From Arthrobacter bambusae (GTDB lineage Bacteria; Actinomycetota; Actinomycetes; Actinomycetales; Micrococcaceae): a DNA stretch of 64,000 bases. Below the pieces are notes generated by a model. It saw only the letters and a program-made list of their open reading frames with translations. It did no database searches and was not told the DNA's origin. Shown here piece by piece: positions 50,815 through 58,754 of this stretch. The position numbers and the translations under genes were made by a program. Where the stretch lies: NCBI RefSeq assembly GCF_030812595.1, contig NZ_JAUSSZ010000002.1:310001-374000 (forward strand), written 5' to 3'. Numbering within the stretch: position 1 is the first letter of the stretch; each line of letters opens with the position of its first letter.

Positions 50815-51597
50815 CTAAGACTGCAGTGTTTGCATCACCGAGAGGTGGCCGGCGCGGTCCGCGATGAGGCACTTGGCCAGGTAGAACGGCCGGTTCGCGT
50901 GCCGGACGTATTGGGTCAAAACCAGGACCGGGTCCGAGGCTCGCAAGTCCAGTAACTTGGCGCGGCTCGGGCCGACTTGGCTGAGGCCGATCTGGCACTC
51001 ACCCGGCCCCAACCTGTTTCCCGCCGCTTTGTTGAGTGCGGCAAGCAAGGTGGTGCCGCCGTCGTCGTCTATTTCCAGAGGCGCGACGGCACCGCCGGCG
51101 AAGCTGACCGGGAGGGCGGAGATGTTTTCCTGCAGTTGGGCGATTGGCTCGCCGTCTCGGATCAGGACGGACTCCCAGAGCCAGCAGTCGTCGCCTGGGT
51201 TGATCCCGACGCCGGGGGCTGCAAACTCGGACGCGGGCTGCTTCACTACCTGGGTGCGCTTGATTTCCACGTGCTTGCCTGGGCCGCCGAGGACTTCCTC
51301 GAAGGGACGGATGCGTTCGATGCCGATGCGGGGGAGGGTATCGGCGACGAACCGGCCGACGCCGCGTCGGGCTCTGATGAGGCCATCTTCCTCGAGCAGC
51401 ATCAGTGCTTCGCGGACCACGGTTCGGCTGACCTTCATGTCCGTGCCGAGCTCGGTTTCAGTCGGGAGCATGGAGCCGGGGTGCAGGAGGTTGTTGCGGA
51501 TGGCTTCGGCGATCCGTGAGTAAACGACAACGCGTAGCGGCGAGCCGGGCTGGGCCTCTACCGGCTGGGACAGGAACCGGACGGCGTCGTCGTGCAC
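50815..51597 (-). CDS. GntR/HutC-family regulator
   Basis: A 260-residue regulator with a GntR winged helix (PLRVVVYSRIAEAIRNNLLHPGSMLPTETELGTDMKVSRTVVREALMLLEEDGLIRARRGVGRFVA) and a UTRA ligand domain (DDCWLWESVLIRDGEPIAQLQENI ... PVLVLTQYVRHANRPFYLAKCLI). The GTG start gives MHDDAVRF. It may regulate the nucleoside genes or the cupin; the window shows no direct evidence. Confidence 0.9.
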   Translation of the reverse strand: MHDDAVRFLSQPVEAQPGSPLRVVVYSRIAEAIRNNLLHPGSMLPTETELGTDMKVSRTVVREALMLLEEDGLIRARRGVGRFVADTLPRIGIERIRPFEEVLGGPGKHVEIKRTQVVKQPASEFAAPGVGINPGDDCWLWESVLIRDGEPIAQLQENISALPVSFAGGAVAPLEIDDDGGTTLLAALNKAAGNRLGPGECQIGLSQVGPSRAKLLDLRASDPVLVLTQYVRHANRPFYLAKCLIADRAGHLSVMQTLQS

Positions 51598-51744
51598 GTT
51601 ATGCCTCGCTTGCGTATTGTTCGGGGAATCTCAGCGTAGCAAGTGGTACGGGCTTGTTGGACAAGTGGGGCCTGCAAGGCAAAGGCACAGTGGCGATGCT
51701 AGCTGCAGCGAGTTGGGCAGCCGGCTACGTGTTTCGTTCTTGAA

Positions 51745-51841
51745 CACGTAGACGCTCCTTTGTGACACGTAGATGGCGCCTTTATTACACGTAGATTGGC
51801 CATTTTTGCACGTATTTTTCGTTGTCTCACCACTTAGATGG
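51745..51841. repeat. Left array of cassette B: five CACGTAGAT-type motifs, 21/22 bp apart
   Basis: CACGTAGAC (51745), CACGTAGAT (51766), CACGTAGAT (51788), CACGTATTT (51809) and CACTTAGAT (51831) alternate at exactly 21, 22, 21 and 22 bp. The last unit extends to CCACTTAGATGGC, which recurs as the last unit of the array at 58755-58862. The remaining parts of 51598-52001 hold no gene. Confidence 0.88.
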
Positions 51842-52001
51842 CAAATCCAGCCCTAGCCTCTTTACGTCAAACTCGGCCCTCGTGCCACCCCATTGCCTGA
51901 ATGAAGTGACTTGGGATCTGGAGGGTTGGCGCCGAGTCGTGACCGACCCGGTTGACTTCATCTGGTACCGGTGCAATTGGTAGCACGGAAGTAAGGACGA
52001 A

Positions 52002-52217
52002 ATGAGTAACCGAACAGCCCCCATCATCATAGGTGCGCTTGGTCTTGTAGTCTTTTCCGTCGTATCCGTGATGTGGACAGTGCGGACATTTGAGATTGAC
52101 GCTGCCAATCTGACAGAGGCAACCCCACCACTGCAGGCGGCCCTCTGGCTGGGGAGCATCCTGGTGATTGCCGGATCCATTACTTGGCTCATTGTGCTCA
52201 GAAGACGGGCACCTTAG
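52002..52217 (+). CDS. 71-residue two-helix membrane protein
   Basis: MSNRTAPIIIGALGLVVFSVVSVMWTVRTFEIDAANLTEATPPLQAALWLGSILVIAGSITWLIVLRRRAP: two membrane helices and a short acidic loop. A GTAAGGACG ribosome site precedes the ATG. It is the first gene inside cassette B and the only one on the plus strand. No family is recognised. Confidence 0.65.
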   Translation: MSNRTAPIIIGALGLVVFSVVSVMWTVRTFEIDAANLTEATPPLQAALWLGSILVIAGSITWLIVLRRRAP

Positions 52218-52357
52218 GAGTAGCGGCCATTCGATCATTCCATCGACGAGCGCGGGTTCACGGCTTTCGATCGCGGCGGCGGCAATGCAGGCGTCCAGCT
52301 CGCGCCTCATGCGCTGGCCGAACCCGGGTTCGGCTGTTGCCAGGCGTTCGGATCATT

Positions 52358-52840
52358 TCACGGCTCCTGCTTCACTGGATCGCGACTTATTCGCTTAGTT
52401 TCAATTTGATCCTGGATTGTTGATGCAACTTCTTCCGGATGGGCGGTTGAGACGATCCATCGGCGGTTGTTCGTTTCAAATGCAACTGCAGGCCCTCCCA
52501 CCAGCAGGCCTCGGGTGTTCTTGCCCATGACCTGGAAGCCATATCCGTCGGAGAGGGTTGTGTCCTCGGCCGTCGTTACGGCCAAAACGTCTGAGATCGG
52601 TACTTCGGTTGAATAGAACGGCGCGCAGCGTAGGACGATTTTCTCCCCGGTTATGGCCACGGAGACAGTCGCCCGAACAATCGCCCAGGTCAAGGCGACG
52701 ATGCCGGCAGCTAGGACGAGCCCGGGCAACACGATTCCCGAGACCATGGCCGACACCACTACGACAACGACTGACGCGCCGACTATTCCCCAGATCAGGC
52801 CTTTGGAACGGCGCGCCAGGTGGGCCTCCGATATCACCAT
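52358..52840 (-). CDS. Membrane protein with PH-like domain
   Basis: A 160-residue protein with two N-terminal membrane helices (GLIWGIVGASVVVVVVSAMVSGIV and PGLVLAAGIVALTWAIV). A soluble domain follows that resembles bacterial PH/DUF3093 proteins (VSVAITGEKIVLRCAPFYSTEVPISDVLAVTTAEDTTLSDGYGFQVMGKNTRGLLVGGPAVAFETNNRRWIVSTAHPEEVASTI). It is the last of four minus-strand genes in cassette B. Confidence 0.75.
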   Translation of the reverse strand: MVISEAHLARRSKGLIWGIVGASVVVVVVSAMVSGIVLPGLVLAAGIVALTWAIVRATVSVAITGEKIVLRCAPFYSTEVPISDVLAVTTAEDTTLSDGYGFQVMGKNTRGLLVGGPAVAFETNNRRWIVSTAHPEEVASTIQDQIETKRISRDPVKQEP

Positions 52841-52904
52841 GTTTCCTCCGAATGCCTCGTCCTACTGGGACCGCCCTCGTCGGACCAAGTCCGGTCCCAG
52901 GCGT

Positions 52905-53054
52905 TCACTTTGCTTGCCTCCTATAGACAAACCATGTCGCAAGACTCGCCGCGGATGCCGCCAGGGAGAGCACCCACGTGGCCTGATTGCCGACGAAAGA
53001 AATGATGGCAACGATCAAGAGCATTACGGCAGCGGTGAGAGTTAGAACTTTCAA
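52905..53054 (-). CDS. 49-residue two-helix membrane protein
   Basis: Translation from TTG 53054 gives MKVLTLTAAVMLLIVAIISFVGNQATWVLSLAASAASLATWFVYRRQAK. AGGG lies seven bases upstream of the TTG. Two hydrophobic helices and a basic end fit a small inner-membrane protein. It begins nine bases after the stop of the preceding gene, supporting an operon. Confidence 0.55.
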   Translation of the reverse strand: MKVLTLTAAVMLLIVAIISFVGNQATWVLSLAASAASLATWFVYRRQAK

Positions 53055-53063
53055 CTGATGACC

Positions 53064-53294
53064 CTAAAGTGAGCTGTCCTGACCGGACTTTCTTAGCCGG
53101 TAACGGTGAATCGCCGGGACACCAATAAAGATGTAACCAAACGCTATGGCCGGGTATCCGACCCACAGCGGGCCGAGCAACTCGCGAACGGGGCCAATGA
53201 AAATCATGGCTACGCCCAGGAGCGCTATTGCGAGCGTCAGCCAGCCGCTCCAACCGTGAAGCATTACGTGTCGGGTTTCTTCTGCGGTGATCAT
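53064..53294 (-). CDS. 76-residue two-helix membrane protein
   Basis: MITAEETRHVMLHGWSGWLTLAIALLGVAMIFIGPVRELLGPLWVGYPAIAFGYIFIGVPAIHRYRLRKSGQDSSL. ATG 53294 follows AGGAG by seven bases; the longer frame to 53357 has no ribosome site. Two membrane helices, no recognised family; in the minus-strand operon of cassette B. Confidence 0.65.
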   Translation of the reverse strand: MITAEETRHVMLHGWSGWLTLAIALLGVAMIFIGPVRELLGPLWVGYPAIAFGYIFIGVPAIHRYRLRKSGQDSSL

Positions 53295-53386
53295 TTCCCA
53301 ACTCCTATGCCTTGTTTCCCGGCAATCTCTGCAACTGGGGATGACCCGGGATGGCAATCTGGACAGGTCTTCTTACAACCACCGGG

Positions 53387-53692
53387 CTACGAGTTTTCGT
53401 ACTTGTTCCGTGTAAGCCGCTGCCGCACCAGCGAGTAAGCAACCCATGCGATGGCGCCCACTAAGGGCAACGCCAGAATCGCCACTGCTACTACGACCTT
53501 GACGGGTGTAGAAATCCACTTTGACGCCGTCAGTGAAGCGAGCGCGATAACTACCAGGACCAAGTAGACGATACCGAATAGAGGTGTAGCCCAGGAGTTG
53601 GCGTCCGGGATGACCGGATTAGCTGGACTCAACGCTACTGAGAGATCCGTCTCCACGACGGTGACACCGTTGCCCTGTAGAAGTTTCATCAC
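53387..53692 (-). CDS. Membrane protein with PLDc_N-like segment
   Basis: A 101-residue protein: a soluble N-terminus (MMKLLQGNGVTVVETDLSVALSPANP...) and two membrane helices. The second, ALPLVGAIAWVAYSLVRQR, resembles the PLDc_N membrane motif (PxxGxIxW). It is the first gene of the minus-strand set in cassette B, starting 31 bp from the right array. Confidence 0.65.
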   Translation of the reverse strand: MMKLLQGNGVTVVETDLSVALSPANPVIPDANSWATPLFGIVYLVLVVIALASLTASKWISTPVKVVVAVAILALPLVGAIAWVAYSLVRQRLTRNKYENS

Positions 53693-53722
53693 AGCAAAAT
53701 AAGCCCCGCCGTGGGCGTCTCC

Positions 53723-53791
53723 GTGTGCGATGCCCCGAATCTCAGTGTGATTTCACCAAAAATCCGTGTGAAAAGAGCCAATCTCAGTGTG
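53723..53791. repeat. Right array of cassette B: four GTGTG motifs, 21-22 bp apart
   Basis: GTGTG at 53723 (CTCCGTGTG), 53745 (ATCTCAGTGTG), 53766 (ATCCGTGTG) and 53787 (ATCTCAGTGTG), spaced 22, 21 and 21 bp. Reverse-complemented, these read CACACTGAGAT, related to CACACTGAGTTT in the array at 58831. The rest of 53693-54044 has no gene. Confidence 0.82.
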
Positions 53792-54044
53792 CGAAAGCGG
53801 CCTTCTCCGTGTTCCCGAGCCCGTAGTCGCCATTCCAATCGCCCGCACAGTCGACGATTGCTGAGGCCTCGTGCCGTCAGCTGGACGACGCACTCGAACA
53901 ACTGGTAACCAGTTCAGCGATCCGAGGAACAAAGAAAGTTACGATCCCATTACTGGAACCACTTCCTGAACCGAATCATGACGGCGACGATAAATTTTGG
54001 GTATTTACGGCCATTCCGAACGCTCGCGAGAGACGGAGAAAACA

Positions 54045-54434
54045 TTGAACAGAACAGTAACCAGGGGATTATTGTTCGGGGCCGGGTTCGGATGCGCGTA
54101 TGTATTCGTGGTTCTTCTCCTGGGAGGACCCAGCGGCTTGGGCGTGGCGGTACTCGCGAGCCTCGGTGGTGCGTCGGTCGGTGCCGTGTCGGGTTGCATC
54201 ATTGCCGTCCTGACCTTTTCGGTGTGTCGCCTGACCGGAATCCGAAGTGATTATGAAAAATTCGCGGCTGCCGTAATTACCGGAGTTTCGACCCTGGTGA
54301 TCCTCGTTGCCTTGGATTCGATATCGGAATCAAAATGGCCGTGGTGGACGAACCTTGTTTCGGCGGGTGCAGCAGCCGTAGTTGGTGGACTCTCGTGGCC
54401 TCGGACGAAAACTGTCGTCGGGGAATCTCGCTAG
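54045..54434 (+). CDS. Membrane protein with four helices, hypothetical
   Basis: A 129-residue protein from TTG 54045, eight bases after GGAG. Hydrophobic segments are LLFGAGFGCAYVFVVLLLGG, GVAVLASLGGASVGAVSGCIIAVLTFSVC, FAAAVITGVSTLVILVAL and LVSAGAAAVVGGLSW. Gly/Ala-rich helices are typical of small membrane proteins without a known role. It lies 250 bp outside cassette B. Confidence 0.6.
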   Translation: MNRTVTRGLLFGAGFGCAYVFVVLLLGGPSGLGVAVLASLGGASVGAVSGCIIAVLTFSVCRLTGIRSDYEKFAAAVITGVSTLVILVALDSISESKWPWWTNLVSAGAAAVVGGLSWPRTKTVVGESR

Positions 54435-54611
54435 TCTCCCCAACGGCAGGTCCTCAGCGCGATGATGATCTTGTGCGCAGGAGAGGGCGAGGATCAAGAG
54501 AATAAAGCCACTGATCCAGCCGAGAAACGTAGCGGGGGTGCTGGTCCCTGCAAATGCGAATGATGCCGCTGCCGCAAGGAGGCAGATGATGACAGGTTCG
54601 GCTGTTCGCAT
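54330..54611 (-). CDS. Possible two-helix membrane protein overlapping the convergent gene
   Basis: A 93-residue frame starting MRTAEPVIICLLAAAASFAFAGTSTPATFLGWISGFILLILALSCAQDHHRAEDLP. The first ~50 residues look like two good membrane helices. The rest is basic and overlaps the 3' end of the plus-strand gene by 105 bp, so it may be truncated or spurious. Confidence 0.35.
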   Translation of the reverse strand: MRTAEPVIICLLAAAASFAFAGTSTPATFLGWISGFILLILALSCAQDHHRAEDLPLGRLARFPDDSFRPRPRESTNYGCCTRRNKVRPPRPF

Positions 54612-54773
54612 TGTTCCCCTAACCGTGAGCGTACTCTCAGTTTATCGACCGCTGCGCCACCGCCGTAGCCTGCCGAAATAAATTCAAATCGGTTGACATG
54701 ACGTAAGTCACTTTTTATATGCTGGTATCGGTCATGCAGCTGGCGTTCTCGATTTAGTACGAGGAGGTCAGAC

Positions 54774-55178
54774 ATGGCGCCGATTCAGCCCAGTCACCCC
54801 CATCTCCATGGTCAAAAGACTGGCCACCCCGGTCTGGGCCCTGCACCGCTGGGTGCGACGTGGACGCCGGACCCTTCCAGTGAACCTTGGCGTGGCTACG
54901 CGCCTAGGCAAAGCGCAGTTCAACAACTGTTTCGGCGTTGGCCATCAGTGCCCTCGCGCGAACTGGAACGGATCCGTCTCGTGCTTCTTCACTGCGACGA
55001 AATAGCCCACTTTGCCGCAACTCACCAGCTCTCCGAACCAGCCCAGGCGTTGCTGGCTCTTGTTACGAGCGAACTAAAGCGGCGGCGGGAATCAGGAAAT
55101 CATCAACCGCCCAGCGAAACCCCGGCTACAGCCCCTCGCAAACGTGCTCCAAGACGCCGTCGGGAAGACCTTCTCTGA
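54774..55178 (+). CDS. Hypothetical protein with basic tail
   Basis: A 134-residue protein behind an ACGAGGAGG ribosome site. The Pro/His/Gly-rich N-terminus is probably disordered. A central helical part (SRELERIRLVLLHCDEIAHFAATHQLSEPAQALLALVTSELKRRRE) and a strongly basic end (APRKRAPRRRRED) follow. Its TGA overlaps the ATG of the DUF1508 gene by one base. Not recognised; nucleic-acid binding is possible from charge alone. Confidence 0.6.
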   Translation: MAPIQPSHPHLHGQKTGHPGLGPAPLGATWTPDPSSEPWRGYAPRQSAVQQLFRRWPSVPSRELERIRLVLLHCDEIAHFAATHQLSEPAQALLALVTSELKRRRESGNHQPPSETPATAPRKRAPRRRREDLL

Positions 55179-55366
55179 TGGCGGGACACTTTGAATTGTT
55201 CACTGACAGCGGGGGTAGCTGCAGGGTGCGGCTGATTGATGAATTCGGAGAAGAGCTTGCCGTCTCCATTCCTTTCCGTGACACGGACGCTGCAGCCCGC
55301 GGGATCTATGCCTTCCGTGAGATCGCAGCAAGCGGACTGATTGAAGACCACACTTCCCGATTTTGA
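55178..55366 (+). CDS. DUF1508/YegP-family small protein
   Basis: MAGHFELFTDSGGSCRVRLIDEFGEELAVSIPFRDTDAAARGIYAFREIAASGLIEDHTSRF, 62 residues, matches the single-repeat YegP/DUF1508 fold (xFExFxDxxGxxRxRLxxxxGExxxxS). ATG 55178 overlaps the previous stop (TGATG), indicating coupling. The longer frame upstream belongs to another gene's other frame. Confidence 0.75.
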   Translation: MAGHFELFTDSGGSCRVRLIDEFGEELAVSIPFRDTDAAARGIYAFREIAASGLIEDHTSRF

Positions 55367-55408
55367 GGTGCCCGCGTTGCGCGTATCGGTGGCGAACCGT
55401 AGCGGCAG

Positions 55409-55774
55409 TTACTTCTTCGACGAACGCGGTTTCGCGGCTTTCGGCGGAAGAGTTGCAACGTAGGTGAAAGCCTTCTCGACCCATTCCGCTGTTTGTTCTT
55501 CGTTGTCATCCCAGGCTTCGGGCAAGCCGACGTAGCCTCCCATTGCGCGCCCTTCCGGGCCGAACGGAAGTGTCTCGTGCTCGGACTCGATGGCTGCCTT
55601 GTCGGCGTCGGAAAGCCTGACGCCGATCCGAGGGCCGAACAGTCCCGCGAACATGTTGCCGTTGACGAAGGCCCCCAGATTGCCGAACATCGGTTTGACC
55701 ACAACGTCCGGGTTTTCAGGCACCACCGCGCGGAACCGGTCTTTGTCGGCGTCGGACGGTTTGGGTATCTGCAC
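55409..55774 (-). CDS. TfoX/Sxy N-terminal-domain protein
   Basis: A 121-residue protein with TfoX_N features: VVVKPMFGNLGAFVNGNMFAGLFGPRIGVRLSDADKAAIESEHETLPFGPEGRAMGGYVGLPEAW. A Lys-rich C-terminus (KAAKPRSSKK) follows. It is a second TfoX-like protein in the window, distinct from the one at 17632. The regulatory role known for TfoX is not established in actinobacteria. Confidence 0.85.
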   Translation of the reverse strand: MQIPKPSDADKDRFRAVVPENPDVVVKPMFGNLGAFVNGNMFAGLFGPRIGVRLSDADKAAIESEHETLPFGPEGRAMGGYVGLPEAWDDNEEQTAEWVEKAFTYVATLPPKAAKPRSSKK

Positions 55775-55896
55775 GTGTCTGCTCCGTGATAGGAGATCGA
55801 AAAGCCTAGGACTGCATGCAGCATACGACGGCGGGACGCGGGCTGCCAGCGTTCGGCACCGTATTCCTCGTCAATTGCGGACAGTAAGATGGGAAA

Positions 55897-56649
55897 ATGT
55901 CGAGTGCACCGCAAAATGAACCTGCAGACCAGGTTCAAGGAATTTTGGACCTTCAATCTGTCTTGGTAGGCGCACAGAATGCGTCTGAATTCCTTACCGG
56001 GCTCTCTAAGCTCGCTGCGGCCGCGATTTCAGAAGCTTCCGATGACGAGATCGAATGCGCAGTCACCGTCAAGGTCCGACGCCGGCCCCTCACCGCAGCG
56101 GGCAGCAGCGGGCGCGCCCTTGAGCTTGACCGTCTTGAGCAGGCCATCGGTGACGGTCCCTGCATCAAGGCACTCCGGGAAATGTCACCTGTGATCATCG
56201 ACGACGGTTCGATCGATTCCCGCTGGCCCGAGCTCACCAAAAAATTTGCCGCAATGGGCGTTCACAGCTCATTGGGAATTCCCATGGAAATCAGCGACGA
56301 CGCCAGTGCCGCGCTGAACTTTTTCGCATCCAGGCCAGGCGTGTTCACCCAAGATGTCTTCGATAAGGCCGTGGGCTTTGCCGCTGGTGCCCGCGACATA
56401 CTCCACTTGTCCGTGCGCATTGATGCCGCCCACCACCGGGCGGAGGATTTGGAATCGGCCATGCAAAGCAGGACCGCCATCGACCTGGCTTGCGGTGTCA
56501 TCATGGCGCAAAACCGATGCTCGCAGGCAGAAGCGATGGAAATCCTCACGAGGGTTTCGAGCAACCGCAACCGCAAACTTCGGGACGTAGCAACCGAACT
56601 GATCGAAGGGCTCTCCGGGAACAGCATCCAAACCCACTTCGACGGGTAG
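55897..56649 (+). CDS. GAF-ANTAR RNA-binding regulator
   Basis: A 250-residue protein. The GAF domain (residues ~20-165) includes LDRLEQAIGDGPCIKAL, a pattern of actinobacterial ANTAR partners. The ANTAR domain is RTAIDLACGVIMAQNRCSQAEAMEILTRVSSNRNRKLRDVATELIEGL (~195-240). ANTAR proteins bind paired RNA hairpins to prevent termination; the signal sensed by the GAF domain is unknown. Confidence 0.92.
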   Translation: MSSAPQNEPADQVQGILDLQSVLVGAQNASEFLTGLSKLAAAAISEASDDEIECAVTVKVRRRPLTAAGSSGRALELDRLEQAIGDGPCIKALREMSPVIIDDGSIDSRWPELTKKFAAMGVHSSLGIPMEISDDASAALNFFASRPGVFTQDVFDKAVGFAAGARDILHLSVRIDAAHHRAEDLESAMQSRTAIDLACGVIMAQNRCSQAEAMEILTRVSSNRNRKLRDVATELIEGLSGNSIQTHFDG

Positions 56650-56721
56650 GAGCAGTAGGGCGCAGTCTTCCAAGCACAGGAACTGATGCGATCCTCCGGA
56701 AACGGTCCTAGAGTGTTGGCC

Positions 56722-57081
56722 ATGGCTATCGCACGCTTCCCGGTCGTGGTCCTCGACTGTCCCGATCCCAAGACCTTGGCCGAGTTCTACAGCGCCCTGC
56801 TCGAATGGAAAATCGAGCGGAACGACGACGACTGGTGGTCTATCCGCGCCGAGTACGGCGACTCGCTGGCCTTCCAAAAAGTAGAGTCCTTCAATCCGCC
56901 ACAATGGCCTGGCCAAGATGTTCCGCAGCAGATGCACCTCGACCTCGTGGTCGACGACCTTGATACGGCCGAGGCGGCTGTGCTCGAGCTCGGCGCGACT
57001 AAACACGAACACCAGCCCGGTACCTCATTCCGGGTCTTCTTCGACCCGGCCGGTCACCCTTTGTGCCTCTGCCTGGACTGA
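56722..57081 (+). CDS. VOC/glyoxalase-like protein
   Basis: A 119-residue single-domain member of the vicinal-oxygen-chelate superfamily (glyoxalase-like, pfam18029 type): RFPVVVLDCPDPKTLAEFYSALLEWKIERNDDDWWSIR...MHLDLVVDDLDTAEAAVLELGATKHEH...FRVFFDPAGHPLCLC. ATG 56722 is used; a start 12 codons earlier is possible. Substrate unknown. Confidence 0.88.
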   Translation: MAIARFPVVVLDCPDPKTLAEFYSALLEWKIERNDDDWWSIRAEYGDSLAFQKVESFNPPQWPGQDVPQQMHLDLVVDDLDTAEAAVLELGATKHEHQPGTSFRVFFDPAGHPLCLCLD

Positions 57082-57133
57082 TTACCTGGGCTGATGACTC
57101 CGTCGGGTGCTTTGCCAGGGCAGCCCGTTCGCC

Positions 57134-57898
57134 TCAAATAACCCGCTCCGCTCGTTCCCAATGGTCCCGCAGCAGCGCGGCAAGCCGGTCGGGTTCGGTT
57201 CGGTGCGGGGGATCGAAGTGGTGACGGTCCGGGATCATTTCGAGGCGAAAGTCCGGGAACACCGTGGACAGCCGCTCGGCAACCTCGCCATAGTCGTCAG
57301 GATTGCTCAGGCCGCCGAGGACAAAGAACACTGGGCGATCAAACGCAGCGAGTCGAGCCCTCTCCAGATCGTAAGTCTTGAAGTCCTGCAGAAATGCCCT
57401 GATCCCGGTCGGCCGCTTGGCCATCCACGGCGGGGGTCCACCCTCGGGCGGGGGCGACAGGACGACGTCGGGCTTCACTCCCAGCCTCATGAACGCTGCC
57501 ATGAACTGATCAGGCGGCAGTGTTTCCAGGGCTTCATATTCCTTCCAGACTTGGGCGTGTGCCGGACTCCAGTCCCAACGTCCCGCCCACGCGGGCTCCA
57601 GGAGCGCGAGGCTAAGCAGCCGGCCCGGATGCTTGGCAGCGAATGCCAAAGAGGCGGCTCCGCCTCCCGAATAGCCGAGCAAATGGAATGTCTCCCAGCC
57701 CCGTGCATCGGCTTCGCGGAGCACACCGTCGACCTCGGTGTCCAGGCTCCAGCCCGGCGGCGGCTCGTCGCCGTCGTACAGTTCCAGCTCCTTCGCGACG
57801 GCGTCGACGTCGGGACCCAGCGCTTCGATCAGGGCGCCGAAGGCTGGTTGGGCGGGAAGGACGCTCCCAGGAAGAAGGACGACCTGAATCGGCTTCAT
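57134..57898 (-). CDS. Alpha/beta-hydrolase
   Basis: A 254-residue α/β-hydrolase. The nucleophile elbow is LLGYSGGGAASLAF (Gly-Tyr-Ser-Gly-Gly). The catalytic His is probably in PDRHHFDPPHR and the acid in the GGLSNPDDYGE strand end. No signal peptide. It could be an esterase or similar hydrolase; substrate unknown. Confidence 0.85.
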   Translation of the reverse strand: MKPIQVVLLPGSVLPAQPAFGALIEALGPDVDAVAKELELYDGDEPPPGWSLDTEVDGVLREADARGWETFHLLGYSGGGAASLAFAAKHPGRLLSLALLEPAWAGRWDWSPAHAQVWKEYEALETLPPDQFMAAFMRLGVKPDVVLSPPPEGGPPPWMAKRPTGIRAFLQDFKTYDLERARLAAFDRPVFFVLGGLSNPDDYGEVAERLSTVFPDFRLEMIPDRHHFDPPHRTEPDRLAALLRDHWERAERVI

Positions 57899-58061
57899 GG
57901 CGGAACTCTACGCCGGTTGGTGCGGGAAAGAAGGGGAGATCCCGGAGTCCGCTGGAATGACCCTAGCGGGTAATTTGCGGGAGACCGCAGGAAACGCAGT
58001 TGGCGGCGTGCGCCAGATGAAGGATTTCGACAAAGACTAGCCATCCGCCGAAAGGCCTGTA

Positions 58062-58213
58062 TGCTTGTAGCTGTTGTTGTGTTTGGCATTTGGTAGTTCA
58101 GGCAGTTCCCGCGGTTCATCAACCGCGACCTTCTGAAGTAACGGTGGAGAACACCCCACACCGGAGGCCCGACAGTCGGGACAACCTCCACCTTCAGTAA
58201 GGAAACTGAAAAA
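58062..58213 (+). promoter_or_regulatory. Structured 5' leader of the cold-shock gene
   Basis: The gap 57899-58213 upstream of the cold-shock gene holds a likely long untranslated leader. It contains the stem CGCGGTT-CATC-AACCGCG (58110-58127) and CCCGAC-AG-TCGGGA. Complementary CTTCTGAAG and ACCTTCAG segments lie near its ends. Long folded leaders are typical of csp genes, where they control mRNA stability and translation at low temperature. Confidence 0.5.
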
Positions 58214-58417
58214 ATGGCTACAGGTATCGTCAAGTGGTTCAACTCCGAAAAGGGCTTCGGCTTCATCTCCCCGGAAGATGGCAGCCAGGACGTTTTCGCT
58301 CACTACTCCGCAATTAACTCGGGCGGCTACCGCTCCCTCGAAGAGAACCAGAAGGTTTCCTTCGACGTCGAGCAGGGCCCCAAGGGTCCCCAGGCAGTAA
58401 ACATCCAGGCTCTCTAA
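58214..58417 (+). CDS. cspA: Cold-shock protein, CspA family
   Basis: A 67-residue cold-shock domain: [70 protein letters not shown]1 (KGFGFI) and RNP2 (VFAHYSAI) are intact. It binds single-stranded RNA and DNA and melts RNA secondary structure. AAGGA lies ten bases upstream, and a strong terminator follows. Confidence 0.97.
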   Translation: MATGIVKWFNSEKGFGFISPEDGSQDVFAHYSAINSGGYRSLEENQKVSFDVEQGPKGPQAVNIQAL

Positions 58418-58429
58418 GCTTCGGATTTC

Positions 58430-58467
58430 AAAAAGCAGGGCCGGTCAATGACCGGCCCTGCTTTTTT
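58430..58467 (+). terminator. Intrinsic terminator of cspA
   Basis: AGCAGGGCCGGT (58434-58445) pairs perfectly with 58451-58462 around CAATG, with A residues before and six T residues after. Confidence 0.95.
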
Positions 58468-58483
58468 GTGCTTATTCGTAGGT

Positions 58484-58570
58484 TGAGCGACGCGCAAATT
58501 TCCTAGTGGTGCGCTAAATTCCTGACGCTACCGGAATTCGCGTAGCGCCAGGAATTTTCGTTGTCGCTCA
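58484..58570. repeat. 87-bp foldable palindrome
   Basis: Outer arms TGAGCGAC (58484-58491) and GTCGCTCA (58563-58570) enclose an inner stem of AAATTCCTG plus CGCTAC (58516-58531) and its complement (58542-58557, one mismatch). It lies between the cspA terminator and the repeat array at 58755. No protein is encoded. Confidence 0.7.
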
Positions 58571-58754
58571 GCCATGCGCCCCCACTAGAACATATATTCG
58601 GATGGAGAAACTAAGATTCGAATACATATCCACATGCGCGAAGTTCGGCCTAGAGGTGGCCGCGAAGCCCCCGTAGCGTCGAAACCAGAGACCACCACCA
58701 GGAGGGCCATGGAGAATCCGCTGCCAAACCTCACCACCTTGGACGCCGGGGGAA

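Noticed and set aside
51640..51743. C-terminal-looking peptide (DKWGLQGKGTVAMLAAASWAAGYVFRS) ending at the edge of cassette B
   Set aside because: It could be the tail of a disrupted gene, but no start, ribosome site or family could be assigned, so it is not listed as a feature.
57107..57973. 288-codon plus-strand frame
   Set aside because: Antisense to the α/β-hydrolase, which shows a proper nucleophile elbow.
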